Below, one piece after another: positions 1 to 6,341 of a stretch of DNA of 8,538 nucleotides. This stretch comes from Pseudomonadota bacterium (lineage in GTDB: Bacteria > Pseudomonadota > Gammaproteobacteria > Steroidobacterales > Steroidobacteraceae), in assembly GCA_021850555.1 (NCBI GenBank), contig JAJZLX010000542.1, forward strand, positions 1 through 8,538. The letters run 5' to 3'. The number at the start of each line of letters is the position of its first letter. Positions within the stretch are counted from its first letter, which is position 1. The notes under the pieces are model-generated. The model made no database searches, had not been told where the DNA came from, and saw only the letters and a list, made by a program, of their open reading frames with translations. The translations under genes were made by a program, and so were the position numbers.

Positions 1-136
1 ATACGTACAGCGCGCCCGCCAGAACGTCCTGGCGCATCGCCTTGCCCACCAAGCCGCGCAGCCCATCGATCCCCAGACGCCCATCGGTCACCCCAGTGCG
101 CAGGAACACCCGCGTCTGCTCGTTCAGCCCGAACAT
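1..136 (-). CDS. tnpB: IS66 family accessory protein TnpB, N-terminal part (runs off left edge)
   Basis: The first 45 codons are present, reading MFGLNEQTRVFLRTG and continuing to GALYV at the window edge. This matches the N-terminus of IS66 TnpB (Orf2), a protein of roughly 115 residues that is required with TnpA and TnpC for transposition but whose biochemical role is not well understood. The family signature G-x-TD-M-R-K-G-x-DGL-x-x-LV is visible as GVTDGRLGIDGLRGLV, with the usual M and K replaced by G and L. The ATG at 136-134 lies inside the last codons of tnpA, so the two genes overlap by 13 bases in different frames and are probably translationally coupled. The remainder lies outside the window, so intactness cannot be judged. 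Confidence 0.85.
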   Translation of the reverse strand, partial: MFGLNEQTRVFLRTGVTDGRLGIDGLRGLVGKAMRQDVLAGALYV

Positions 137-531
137 GCGCGCAGCTCCTTCAGCAGCAGCCCCACCCAGCGCACGTCGGCCCCAGAACCGGCGCGCACCT
201 CGAGCCCGTTCGCCAGCCGAATGCTCACCATGCCGCGTGCAGCGCCCGGCACCGCCTCGGCGGATATCTCCGCACCCAGCTCGGCAGGCAGCTCCACCAC
301 CGCCGACCCCGCTGGCCTCGCTCCACGGCGCCGGGCCTGTCTCAGCCAATACGTCAACGTCGAGAGCGGCAGATCATGGCGCTCGCAGAATCGCCTCTGG
401 CTCAGGCCACCGCGGGCGTATAGCTCCAGCAGTCGCCGCCGCTCCCCAGCCGAGCGATTACGCTGCCGCCGCCCTGACGTGCCGCCGCGAGAATCGCCCG
501 GCCGTCCCATCGATCTTGTCTTCGTACCCAT
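124..531 (-). CDS. tnpA: IS66 family accessory protein TnpA (helix-turn-helix)
   Basis: This encodes 135 residues resembling IS66 TnpA (Orf1), a small DNA-binding accessory protein of the transposition machinery. A basic N-terminal segment rich in Arg and Gly is followed by a helix-turn-helix at about residues 42-65, containing GLSQRRFCERHDLPLSTLTYW, the most conserved part of the family. A C-terminal part (about 101-131) has the usual pattern of a short strand (VSIRLANGLEVRA) and a leucine-rich helix. An upstream in-frame ATG at 567 would add 12 residues. The start at 531 is preferred because GGAGGT lies 9 bases ahead of it. The gene looks intact, with no stop or frameshift. It overlaps tnpB at its 3' end. 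Confidence 0.85.
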   Translation of the reverse strand: MGTKTRSMGRPGDSRGGTSGRRQRNRSAGERRRLLELYARGGLSQRRFCERHDLPLSTLTYWLRQARRRGARPAGSAVVELPAELGAEISAEAVPGAARGMVSIRLANGLEVRAGSGADVRWVGLLLKELRACSG

Positions 532-540
532 CGCGCAGAT

Positions 541-546
541 ACCTCC
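541..546 (-). promoter_or_regulatory. ribosome binding site of tnpA
   Basis: The minus strand reads GGAGGT here, a near-perfect Shine-Dalgarno sequence 9 bases ahead of the ATG at 531-529. It lies inside the longer open frame that begins at 567, and so favours the inner start codon for tnpA. Confidence 0.6.
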
Positions 547-600
547 GTCGGTAAACTGCGCGTCCATCTATCAGCATGGCGCACGCCTTCCAGGCAGTAC

Positions 601-848
601 CCAGTGGGACGCTTTCGATGGATCGCAACGACCGCGTCCGCGCCTGCTACCAGCATTGCGCGCTGAAGTGGGTCATGGCGGAGCGGATGACGAACCAGTC
701 GCTGCGCGAGCGGTTCCACCTGGATGAAGGCAAGGCGGCAGTCGCCTCACAGGTGATTGCAGCGACCATCGGGGCCGGGCTGATCAAGCCGGACGAAAGC
801 GTCGGTGGGTCGCGGAAGTTCGCCCGCTACCTACCGTTCTGGGCTTGA
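601..848 (+). pseudogene. C-terminal remnant of an AlbA_2/Schlafen-type (RecG-like) ATP-binding transcriptional regulator
   Basis: About 82 codons at the end of the open frame encode a winged-helix tail of a well-known family of putative regulators, often labelled RecG-like or AlbA_2/Schlafen domain proteins. The characteristic stretches are MDRNDRVRACYQHC, MTNQSLRERFHLDE and RKFARYLPFWA followed by a TGA stop at 846-848. Full-length members are roughly 450-600 residues, with an N-terminal AlbA_2 DNA-binding domain and a GHKL-like ATP-binding domain. Both are missing here. Clear family similarity begins at about base 615, immediately inside the proposed end of the IS66 element, so insertion is the likely cause of the truncation. 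An ATG at 576 lies in frame but inside the IS end and is unlikely to be a real start. The family assignment is from recognition of the motifs, not a search. Confidence 0.7.
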
Positions 849-850
849 AA

Positions 851-926
851 CTTATTTAAAGCCAATGGCGATGCCATCGGGCAATGGGCAAATAAAGCGC
901 GAAAAATCAATGGGTTGCTTATTTAA
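851..926 (+). repeat. AT-rich patch with two CTTATTTAA direct repeats
   Basis: CTTATTTAA occurs at 851-859 and again at 918-926, 67 bases apart. Between them, AAATAAAGC at 890-898 is nearly complementary to GCTTATTT at 917-924, giving a possible weak hairpin with one bulged base. ATGGC/GCCAT (865-869 and 873-877) forms another small stem. The patch begins two bases after the stop codon of the regulator remnant. It might be a 3' regulatory or processing structure of that gene. Function is unknown. Confidence 0.4.
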
Positions 927-991
927 GGTCTTCCCTACTGTACGGCTACCGCCCCCGCTTCACTCAAGGTCTCGGCGCTACCGGCGCCGCG

Positions 992-1005
992 GGCGCAACT
1001 GCGCC
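992..1005. repeat. short inverted repeat GGCGCA-AC-TGCGCC
   Basis: The two 6-base arms are perfectly complementary around a 2-base centre (or five paired bases around a 4-base loop). The repeat lies in the gene-free stretch. No T-tract follows it, so it is not a typical intrinsic terminator. In DNA this GC-rich, short repeats of this size can occur by chance. Confidence 0.35.
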
Positions 1006-1064
1006 AGGTCTCTGCGCTATGGCCGGCAGGCCGGCACTGCTTCACCTACTTCACCCTGACCCGC

Positions 1065-1089
1065 AACTACCGAGGATCTCTCGGTAGTT
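1065..1089. repeat. perfect 10-base inverted repeat with 5-base loop
   Basis: AACTACCGAG at 1065-1074 is exactly complementary to CTCGGTAGTT at 1080-1089, with GATCT between them. This is a strong potential hairpin in RNA from either strand. It is not followed by a run of T on either side. It could be a stabilising 3' structure, a protein-binding site, or the trace of a small mobile repeat. Confidence 0.6.
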
Positions 1090-1210
1090 CAAACCGAGAG
1101 CGGCGAGTCCGGCGCCATGGCGCCATGTCGAGCACTACAACCTGGACGCCAGCAGGGTGCGCAGCAGGTTCGAGAGACGCTTCAGGGAGAACGGGGGCTA
1201 TCTCGTCTGA
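1088..1210 (+). other. possible C-terminal tail of an unrecognised gene
   Basis: A reading frame open from 1088 to a TGA at 1208-1210 ends in HVEHYNLDASRVRSRF and then FRENGGYLV. Over the last 28 codons the third positions are mostly G or C and the residue mix looks protein-like, unlike most chance frames nearby. It has no credible start, since TAG at 1085 closes the frame upstream, and I do not recognise the family. It may be the remnant of a gene whose 5' part has been lost, or only a chance frame. It ends 19 bases before the end of the convergent primase-helicase gene. Confidence 0.2.
1111..1124. repeat. 14-base perfect palindrome GGCGCCATGGCGCC
   Basis: The sequence equals its own reverse complement over 14 bases with no central spacer, and contains NcoI- and NarI-type hexamers. 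It lies 21 bases after the 1065-1089 hairpin. A spacerless palindrome suits a dimeric protein site better than an RNA hairpin, but no binding protein is known for it. Confidence 0.4.
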
Positions 1211-1229
1211 TGACGTATAGGAATTCCAT

Positions 1230-4058
1230 TCAAGGCAGATCGGAATCTATCTGCCAGCGGGTGCGACCGATCGCGTTCATGATGGTGTCGAGCACCCGAT
1301 CCAGTGCTTTGGCGACGTCCTCGGCGAGAAAACGAAGCACCAAATAGCCGTTCTCTTGCAGCAACTGGTCCTTGCACCGGTCATGGCGGTACGCATCGGT
1401 GTCCGAGAGACACTCGGTGCGGTCCAACTCGATCGCCAGGCGCGCATCGGCGCAGAGCAAGGCAACCTCGATGCTGCCGGCGGCATCGAGTGTAATGGGT
1501 AGACTCTCGTTGAGGCGAAAGCGGCCCCGGGTCTCGGGCAGGGTCTCGAGGCGCCGGAAGAGGAAGGTCTCGGTGCTGCGTGCGCGGTCGACGCCTCCGG
1601 AATCCTCGGGAACTCCTGTCGCCTGGAGGAATAGACCAGCGAGAGGCGTATCCACCCCATCGCGAACCAGCCGCTGGACGCTGCCCGCGTAGTCCCGTTT
1701 CCAGAGCGGGTCCGAGGGCAGGGCGACCTCCGCGGGCCAACCGTCAATCGCGCTCGCCGGCAACAGGATAGTGTAGCCGAGCGCCTCGTAGCCCCGACAT
1801 CGCCGGTTGAACATCCGCGCCAGCATCGGCACACAGAGGTCGGCATAGTCATAGATCCGCACCTCACGCTTCCCGTCATGCAGTCGATGCAGTCTCCCGG
1901 CGTACTGCGCAACCGTCCCGCGCCAGGACACCGGGAGCGTCAGAAAGAGGGTGTCGAGACGCGGATCGTCGAATCCCTCTCCGATGTGCTTGCCGGTCGC
2001 CATCACCACCCGCGCCTCATCGACGGGAATCGCGGCCAGATGCTCTCTCAGCGCCTGCCGCTGCTTCTTGCCCATCCCGGCGCGCAGGACAATGAGGTGG
2101 CGCACATTCGGGGACAGGGCCCGCGCCAGGCGATCGAGATGATCGTTGCGCTCGGTCAGCACGAGCGGTGAGCGTCCCGCCTTCACGGACTCGATGACGT
2201 CGTCACGGATTCGGCGTGTGCGAGCCTCATCCTCGACCAATGCCTGGTAGAGCGCTTGGAATTCGAGCCGCTTGTCCGCCTCCGGGGGCCTCAATGATCG
2301 GAACGCGGTGGGTTGTACGAACACGGTGTGCCTGAACGGCCGAGCGGCAGCCTGCGCGCGCGCATTGACGCGGTAGCGGATCGGTCCGCATTGCATGAAC
2401 ACGATCGGATGGTGGCCGTCCTTGCGCGTGACCGTGGCGGATAGACCGACGACGAATCGCGCCTTGGGTTCACGGGCGACCTTCTCGAAGCTCTTCGCCG
2501 AGAGGTGGTGACATTCATCGACGATGAGCTGCCCGTAGCCAGCGACACAGTCATCGACCACACCCTTGCGGAAGAGAGTCTGGATCATGGCCACATCCAG
2601 GAGCCCATTGGGTCGTCGCCGGCCACCGCCGATCCGGCCGATGTCTTGGGTAGGCACGTCGAGAAAGGCAGAGAGCCGCTCGACCCACTGATCGAGCAGC
2701 GCCTCGCGGTGGACGAGCACCAGCGTGCTGACCGCGCGTTCAGCGATCAGCCAGGCGCCAATGACTGTCTTGCCGAAGGCCGTGGTGGCCGCGAGCACTC
2801 CGGTATCGTGCGCCAGCAGGGCGCGGGCGGCCGCCTTCTGTTCGGGCCGTAACTGCCCTTGAAACGCGACATTCAGCGGCTGGCCGCGGCTGCGTTCGTC
2901 GCGAACCGTCGCGCGAATGCCCAGCTCGTCGAGCAGTCGCTGAATGTCTTCGAGGCAGCCTCTCGGAAGGCCGATGTGATGCGAATAGTCCTCGGCGCAT
3001 GCCACGATGCGCGACTTGCCGTAGGTCGAGAGACGCATCGCCTGTGCCCGGTAGAACTCGGGGTTCTGGAAGGCCGCCAGGCGCAACAGGCGGTTTCGTA
3101 GGCCGGGGTGCAGCCCTTCCTTGGCAATGTAGATCTGGTTGCCGAGCACCAGCTCCAGGGTCTGCGGCAACTCGCCCGTGATCGGCGGAGCTCCCGGCTG
3201 TCGCGAGGGCGGTGCGGCCCAAGGCTCGGCGTCATCCTCTTCCGGCGGCACTCGTACCCCCAAGACTCGCCCCCGGCGCTCGGCGTCCCGGACAATCTCC
3301 TCGACCTGCCGTCGCGCGACTCTGCGCACGGTGGCGAGGAACGACCACTGGTCCGGCCAGGGCTCGAGCGCCTCGTCGAGGAAGACGCTGTTCTCATGTT
3401 GACGAGCCGCTTTCTGCAGCGGCAGGGCGATCAGGTTGCCGAAGCCTCCCTGAGGCATCGTGTCCTGATTCGGAAAGAGCCGATCGTAGGAGTCCAGGCC
3501 CACGTGGGGCCGCCGCTCCATGATTTCAGTCAACACGTGCGAGGCGAGCCGGCGGGCGAGCGAGGCCGGTAGGGGCTCGTCGAAGAACAGCCACAGATGA
3601 GCACCGTTTCCGGATCGGGACCGCTCGAGGGCAGCGGGCAGACTCAGCCGACGGCAGGCTTCGAGACAGGCTGCTGCGTCCTCGCGCCAGCCGCCCTTGT
3701 CGAAATCGATGGCCACGAACCAACAGCTATCGTCCGGCAAAAGCGGATAGAGACCGACGATGAAGGACTTGCCCTCGCCGTCCTCACCCGATAGATGCCG
3801 CCGGATGACCTCGTCGGTGACCGGCAGGAATCGACGGTGGGGGCACTCGGCGCACGCGATCCTCGGTTTCTCGCAGACCCCACGCACCCACTCGTTGGCG
3901 CAGGCCGGAGCGTAGCCGGCTTTGCCGCTCTTGCGACTCTCGAAGCGGCGTGCATACACATCCTCACGGCCGCGGAACAGCGATCGGAACAGGCGGATCT
4001 TCTCCTCGACGGGGGCATGGCGATCGACGCGCGAAGCCCGCTCCATCGAATCGCTCAC
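1230..4058 (-). CDS. TOTE-type archaeo-eukaryotic primase / superfamily 2 helicase / DUF559-like nuclease fusion
   Basis: This 942-residue protein has three visible modules. Residues about 20-245 match the primase domain named after TOTE conflict systems: a Cys cluster (C53, C62, C69, C72), the metal-binding AIDFD (D118, D120), ERSRSGNGAHLW with H154, and SYDRLFPNQDTMPQGGFGNL with D199. Residues about 400-760 are a superfamily 2 helicase: TTAFGKT (K430), DECHH at 514-518, LSAT at 539-542, GEGFD at 693-697 and QYAGRLHR at 718-725. Residues about 860-930 resemble DUF559 (PD-(D/E)XK) nucleases, with AIELD at 875-879 and NGYLVLRFLAEDV. Such fusions are predicted to act against invading nucleic acid by unwinding, priming and cutting; no activity is proved here. 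The GTG start overlaps the PIF1-like stop (GTGA) and has AGGA 7 bases ahead; an ATG at residue 5 is an alternative. The usual DG-x-x-H motif after the nuclease ELD is altered (DRTEC). Confidence 0.9.
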   Translation of the reverse strand: MSDSMERASRVDRHAPVEEKIRLFRSLFRGREDVYARRFESRKSGKAGYAPACANEWVRGVCEKPRIACAECPHRRFLPVTDEVIRRHLSGEDGEGKSFIVGLYPLLPDDSCWFVAIDFDKGGWREDAAACLEACRRLSLPAALERSRSGNGAHLWLFFDEPLPASLARRLASHVLTEIMERRPHVGLDSYDRLFPNQDTMPQGGFGNLIALPLQKAARQHENSVFLDEALEPWPDQWSFLATVRRVARRQVEEIVRDAERRGRVLGVRVPPEEDDAEPWAAPPSRQPGAPPITGELPQTLELVLGNQIYIAKEGLHPGLRNRLLRLAAFQNPEFYRAQAMRLSTYGKSRIVACAEDYSHHIGLPRGCLEDIQRLLDELGIRATVRDERSRGQPLNVAFQGQLRPEQKAAARALLAHDTGVLAATTAFGKTVIGAWLIAERAVSTLVLVHREALLDQWVERLSAFLDVPTQDIGRIGGGRRRPNGLLDVAMIQTLFRKGVVDDCVAGYGQLIVDECHHLSAKSFEKVAREPKARFVVGLSATVTRKDGHHPIVFMQCGPIRYRVNARAQAAARPFRHTVFVQPTAFRSLRPPEADKRLEFQALYQALVEDEARTRRIRDDVIESVKAGRSPLVLTERNDHLDRLARALSPNVRHLIVLRAGMGKKQRQALREHLAAIPVDEARVVMATGKHIGEGFDDPRLDTLFLTLPVSWRGTVAQYAGRLHRLHDGKREVRIYDYADLCVPMLARMFNRRCRGYEALGYTILLPASAIDGWPAEVALPSDPLWKRDYAGSVQRLVRDGVDTPLAGLFLQATGVPEDSGGVDRARSTETFLFRRLETLPETRGRFRLNESLPITLDAAGSIEVALLCADARLAIELDRTECLSDTDAYRHDRCKDQLLQENGYLVLRFLAEDVAKALDRVLDTIMNAIGRTRWQIDSDLP
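1234..1255 (-). repeat. inverted repeat at the 3' end of the primase-helicase gene
   Basis: GGCAGAT at 1234-1240 pairs with ATCTGCC at 1249-1255 around an 8-base loop, inside the last codons of the gene. On the transcript it would form a 7-base stem just ahead of the stop codon, followed by UUGAAUGG and not by a U-tract. It is at best a weak terminator or 3' stabilising structure. Confidence 0.3.
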
Positions 4059-6262
4059 GCACGCTTCCTGTCGGCTCCTGCACGGATCCGTGACCAGTGG
4101 GCCACGATCATGCGCAGGTCGTCGTAGTCGAAGTGGTCGCCAGTGCCACTGCGTATCTCCGTCAGGCTCGCGTCCTCGTGTGTCTCCAGGAAGGTCATGA
4201 CCGCGCTGATCATGTCGGCGGGAAGCACCTCATGGACCTCGATCTCGCCGCTCGCGATCAAGCGAGCGAGGTGGCTTTTGATCGTGCCCACGGTGAGACT
4301 GCGGAGCGCGGCGATCTCCCCGGGCGTCTTGCGCTCGCAATGCAGGCGAAGTGTTTCCCGGACACTCGCCCCCCTTTCCGTTCGTCCCCGACTTGCGGTG
4401 GTGACCGGGAGGGTCTCCGCGCTGCGCTTGGGTCCTTGCCACCTATGGAGGGGAGTGCCGATGTAGAGGCTCCGATCGAGGAGTTGCGCGCCGTACAGCG
4501 CCTCGATCTTGTGCCAGCAGGCTCGCTCGAGGGGCTCCACGTGAGCGAGGTAGCGCTTGAGCTTCTTCTTCCCGCGGAGCGAGCCAATGTGCTCACGCGC
4601 CGGTGCGAGGACCTCCAGGGCGAGCCGCCCGGTGAAGTATTCGATGGCCTTTCCGCACCGCTCCGTGAGCACTGGGAGGCCGTTCGCCACGCCGCCGGCC
4701 TCATCGGTCAGGCGGCGCAGCTGGCGTCGGAATTTCTCCGCCGTTTCCTCGATTTCCGCCACCCGCTGCGCGATGCAGTCTTGCAGCGTGATTGTCGCCT
4801 CTTTGTCCGGGAGGCTCGCGGTGGCGGTGATCCGCTGCCGCCAATCGCCCAGGTGAGCCGACAATCCGGAGAAGGAGAACAGCCGCCGCAGGAGATGACC
4901 CGCGTACTCGGCCTTCTCCGTCTCGAGCACGCGCCGCAGCTCGTCCGCAGCGTGATGCGATGCGCTGAACGCGTCGATGCGCGGGTCCTCGCGTAGGGCG
5001 GCGGGGGTGATCAGCGAACGCAGAACCATCCCCTCGAGCGAGCGGCAACGGCTGAGCGCCACGTACACCTGTCCTGCGGCGAACGAGCGTCCGGCATCCA
5101 CGATCACCTTGTCCAAGGTCAGTCCCTGGCTCTTGTGGATGGTGATGGCCCAGGCGAGTCGCAGCGGGTACTGGCTGAAGGTGCCGAGGACCTTTCTCTC
5201 GACCTTGCCGGTATCCTCGTCGAGCCCGTAGCCGATGTTCTCCCAGATTTCCTGATGCACCGTGTAGTCCGCTCCGGAGTCGCGGAACGCGACTGTGATC
5301 TCGGCCCCACGGATCCGCCTCACGGTGGCGAGCTTGCCGTTGTAGTAGGCGCCACCCTCGGTGTCGTTGCGGATGAACATGACTTGTGCCCCGACCTTGA
5401 CCTCGAGCACTCGATCGCAGGGATAGAGCGCCTCCGGGAACTCACCGTCGATCTCGGCCGCAAAATCATGCGCTCTGTCGGGGAGCGCAGAGAGCTCCGA
5501 CGCGTTGACGCTGTCGGCTTGGTGGTTGTGGGTGGTCAGGAGGACAAATCCCGGCTCCTGCGGCTTGAAGTGCGGGTCGTAACGCTCCCGAAGCAGCCGC
5601 TCATCGTCCGGACCGAGCCGGCGATGCCGGATGTGCTCGAGGAGCGAGAGAAAGCGCGCATCGCGCTGACGATAGACCGTCTGCAGCTCGATGTGCGCCG
5701 CATCCAGCTTCGGCCACACGAGAGCGTTGAAGAAGTAGGGACTGCGATAGTAGTGCCTCAGGACAGCCCATTCGGCCTCCCTCGCCACCGGCGGCAGCTG
5801 ATGGATGTCCCCGATGAGCACCACCTGCACATCGCCGAACGGCTGTGGGATTCCCCGCACTTTGCGCAACACGAGGTCGATCGCATCGAGGGTATCGCAG
5901 CGCACCATGCTGATCTCGTCGATGATGAGCAGGTCGAGCTCGCGAAGCACTCGCAGCTTTTCCGCGCGCAGGCGCAGATTCTCAGTCAGCAGGCGGCGGT
6001 TCGTGGCGATGCCGGGATCCACGGGATCATCGGTCGGCACGAAGCAGGTGAGTGGCAGGCCAAACATGGAATGCAGGGTGACGCCGCCCGCGTTGACCGC
6101 AGCGACGCCGGTCGGCGCCACGACCACGATGTTCTTCTGAGGGGCCTGCACGAGCTTGCGCAACAAGGTCGTCTTGCCGGTGCCGGCCCGTCCGGTCACG
6201 AAGCAATGCTTGCGGGTGTGCAGGGCGAACTGCTCGGCCAGCTCGAATTCGGGGTTGGTCAT
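4055..6262 (-). CDS. PIF1-like superfamily 1 DNA helicase with C-terminal helix-turn-helix region
   Basis: This 735-residue protein is an ATP-driven helicase of the PIF1/RecD-like group, cytoplasmic, expected to move 5' to 3' on single-stranded DNA. In order: Walker A GRAGTGKTT at 24-32 (K30), APTGVAA at 49-55, Walker B LLIIDEISM at 111-119 (D115, E116), LIGDIHQLPPV at 149-159, VYRQ at 196-199, TIHKSQGLTLDKV at 374-386 and QVYVALSRCRS at 398-408. After the motor (about 1-420) comes a charged, helical middle (about 435-605), then a region at about 632-727 resembling the HTH_40 tail of some RecQ- and PIF1-type helicases, with KTPGEIAALRSLTVGTIKSHL. All motor motifs look intact. The ATG at 6262 has only a weak GGGA 7 bases ahead; no better in-frame start is seen. 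Its stop overlaps the GTG of the primase-helicase gene, so the two are probably made together. Confidence 0.9.
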   Translation of the reverse strand: MTNPEFELAEQFALHTRKHCFVTGRAGTGKTTLLRKLVQAPQKNIVVVAPTGVAAVNAGGVTLHSMFGLPLTCFVPTDDPVDPGIATNRRLLTENLRLRAEKLRVLRELDLLIIDEISMVRCDTLDAIDLVLRKVRGIPQPFGDVQVVLIGDIHQLPPVAREAEWAVLRHYYRSPYFFNALVWPKLDAAHIELQTVYRQRDARFLSLLEHIRHRRLGPDDERLLRERYDPHFKPQEPGFVLLTTHNHQADSVNASELSALPDRAHDFAAEIDGEFPEALYPCDRVLEVKVGAQVMFIRNDTEGGAYYNGKLATVRRIRGAEITVAFRDSGADYTVHQEIWENIGYGLDEDTGKVERKVLGTFSQYPLRLAWAITIHKSQGLTLDKVIVDAGRSFAAGQVYVALSRCRSLEGMVLRSLITPAALREDPRIDAFSASHHAADELRRVLETEKAEYAGHLLRRLFSFSGLSAHLGDWRQRITATASLPDKEATITLQDCIAQRVAEIEETAEKFRRQLRRLTDEAGGVANGLPVLTERCGKAIEYFTGRLALEVLAPAREHIGSLRGKKKLKRYLAHVEPLERACWHKIEALYGAQLLDRSLYIGTPLHRWQGPKRSAETLPVTTASRGRTERGASVRETLRLHCERKTPGEIAALRSLTVGTIKSHLARLIASGEIEVHEVLPADMISAVMTFLETHEDASLTEIRSGTGDHFDYDDLRMIVAHWSRIRAGADRKRA
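4066..4069 (-). promoter_or_regulatory. ribosome binding site supporting the GTG start of the primase-helicase gene
   Basis: The minus strand reads AGGA 7 bases ahead of the GTG at 4058-4056, inside the last codons of the PIF1-like gene. It supports use of the overlapping GTG and not the ATG four codons later. Confidence 0.5.
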
Positions 6263-6341
6263 GGCGATTTCCCGACAAGGCGCGCAGGCGCACGGCTACC
6301 TGAGATTCATCCTGTGGCGATAGGCCGTTGATTTCATCGGC

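Larger units (their letters stand above)
1..600 (-). mobile_element. IS66-family insertion sequence, partial (one end plus tnpA and start of tnpB)
   Basis: The order tnpA then tnpB on the minus strand, with a short overlap between them, is the standard beginning of an IS66-family element. The remainder of tnpB and the tnpC transposase would lie to the left of base 1. The element's outer end is placed at about base 600 because IS66 ends usually begin with GTA, the minus strand reads GTACTGCCTGGAAGGCG from base 600, this lies about 70 bases ahead of the tnpA start, and recognisable coding sequence of a different gene begins just beyond. The other terminal repeat is outside the window, so the boundary is inferred. 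If it is right, bases 601-608 would be one copy of the 8-base target duplication that this family makes. Confidence 0.75.
849..1229. other. gene-free stretch between the regulator remnant and the primase-helicase gene
   Basis: No convincing gene is seen in these 381 bases. The first 80 or so bases are AT-rich compared with everything around them and carry repeats of CAATGG (863, 882, 908) and CTTATTTAA (851, 918). The remainder is GC-rich and contains three perfect short inverted repeats. The two flanking reading frames converge on this stretch, so it would be expected to hold a transcription terminator, but none of the hairpins is followed by a T-tract on either strand. One short coding-like tail ends at 1210. 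Confidence 0.6.

Noticed and set aside
402..719. 105-residue minus-strand open frame spanning the IS end
   Set aside because: It overlaps tnpA in another frame and crosses from the IS into the regulator remnant. It has no family signature.
1060..1130. Integron attC site or intrinsic terminator in the palindrome cluster
   Set aside because: No paired RYYYAAC and GTTRRRY core sites are found, and no hairpin is followed by a T-tract on either strand.
1230..4058. Ordinary DEAD/DEAH or RecQ-type repair helicase
   Set aside because: The intact primase signature ahead of the helicase and the DUF559-like tail behind it do not occur in housekeeping repair helicases.
5135..6331. 398-residue plus-strand open frame opposite the PIF1-like gene
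   Set aside because: It is the antisense shadow of a gene with all its helicase motifs intact. Long shadow frames are common in GC-rich DNA, and its product shows no recognisable domain.
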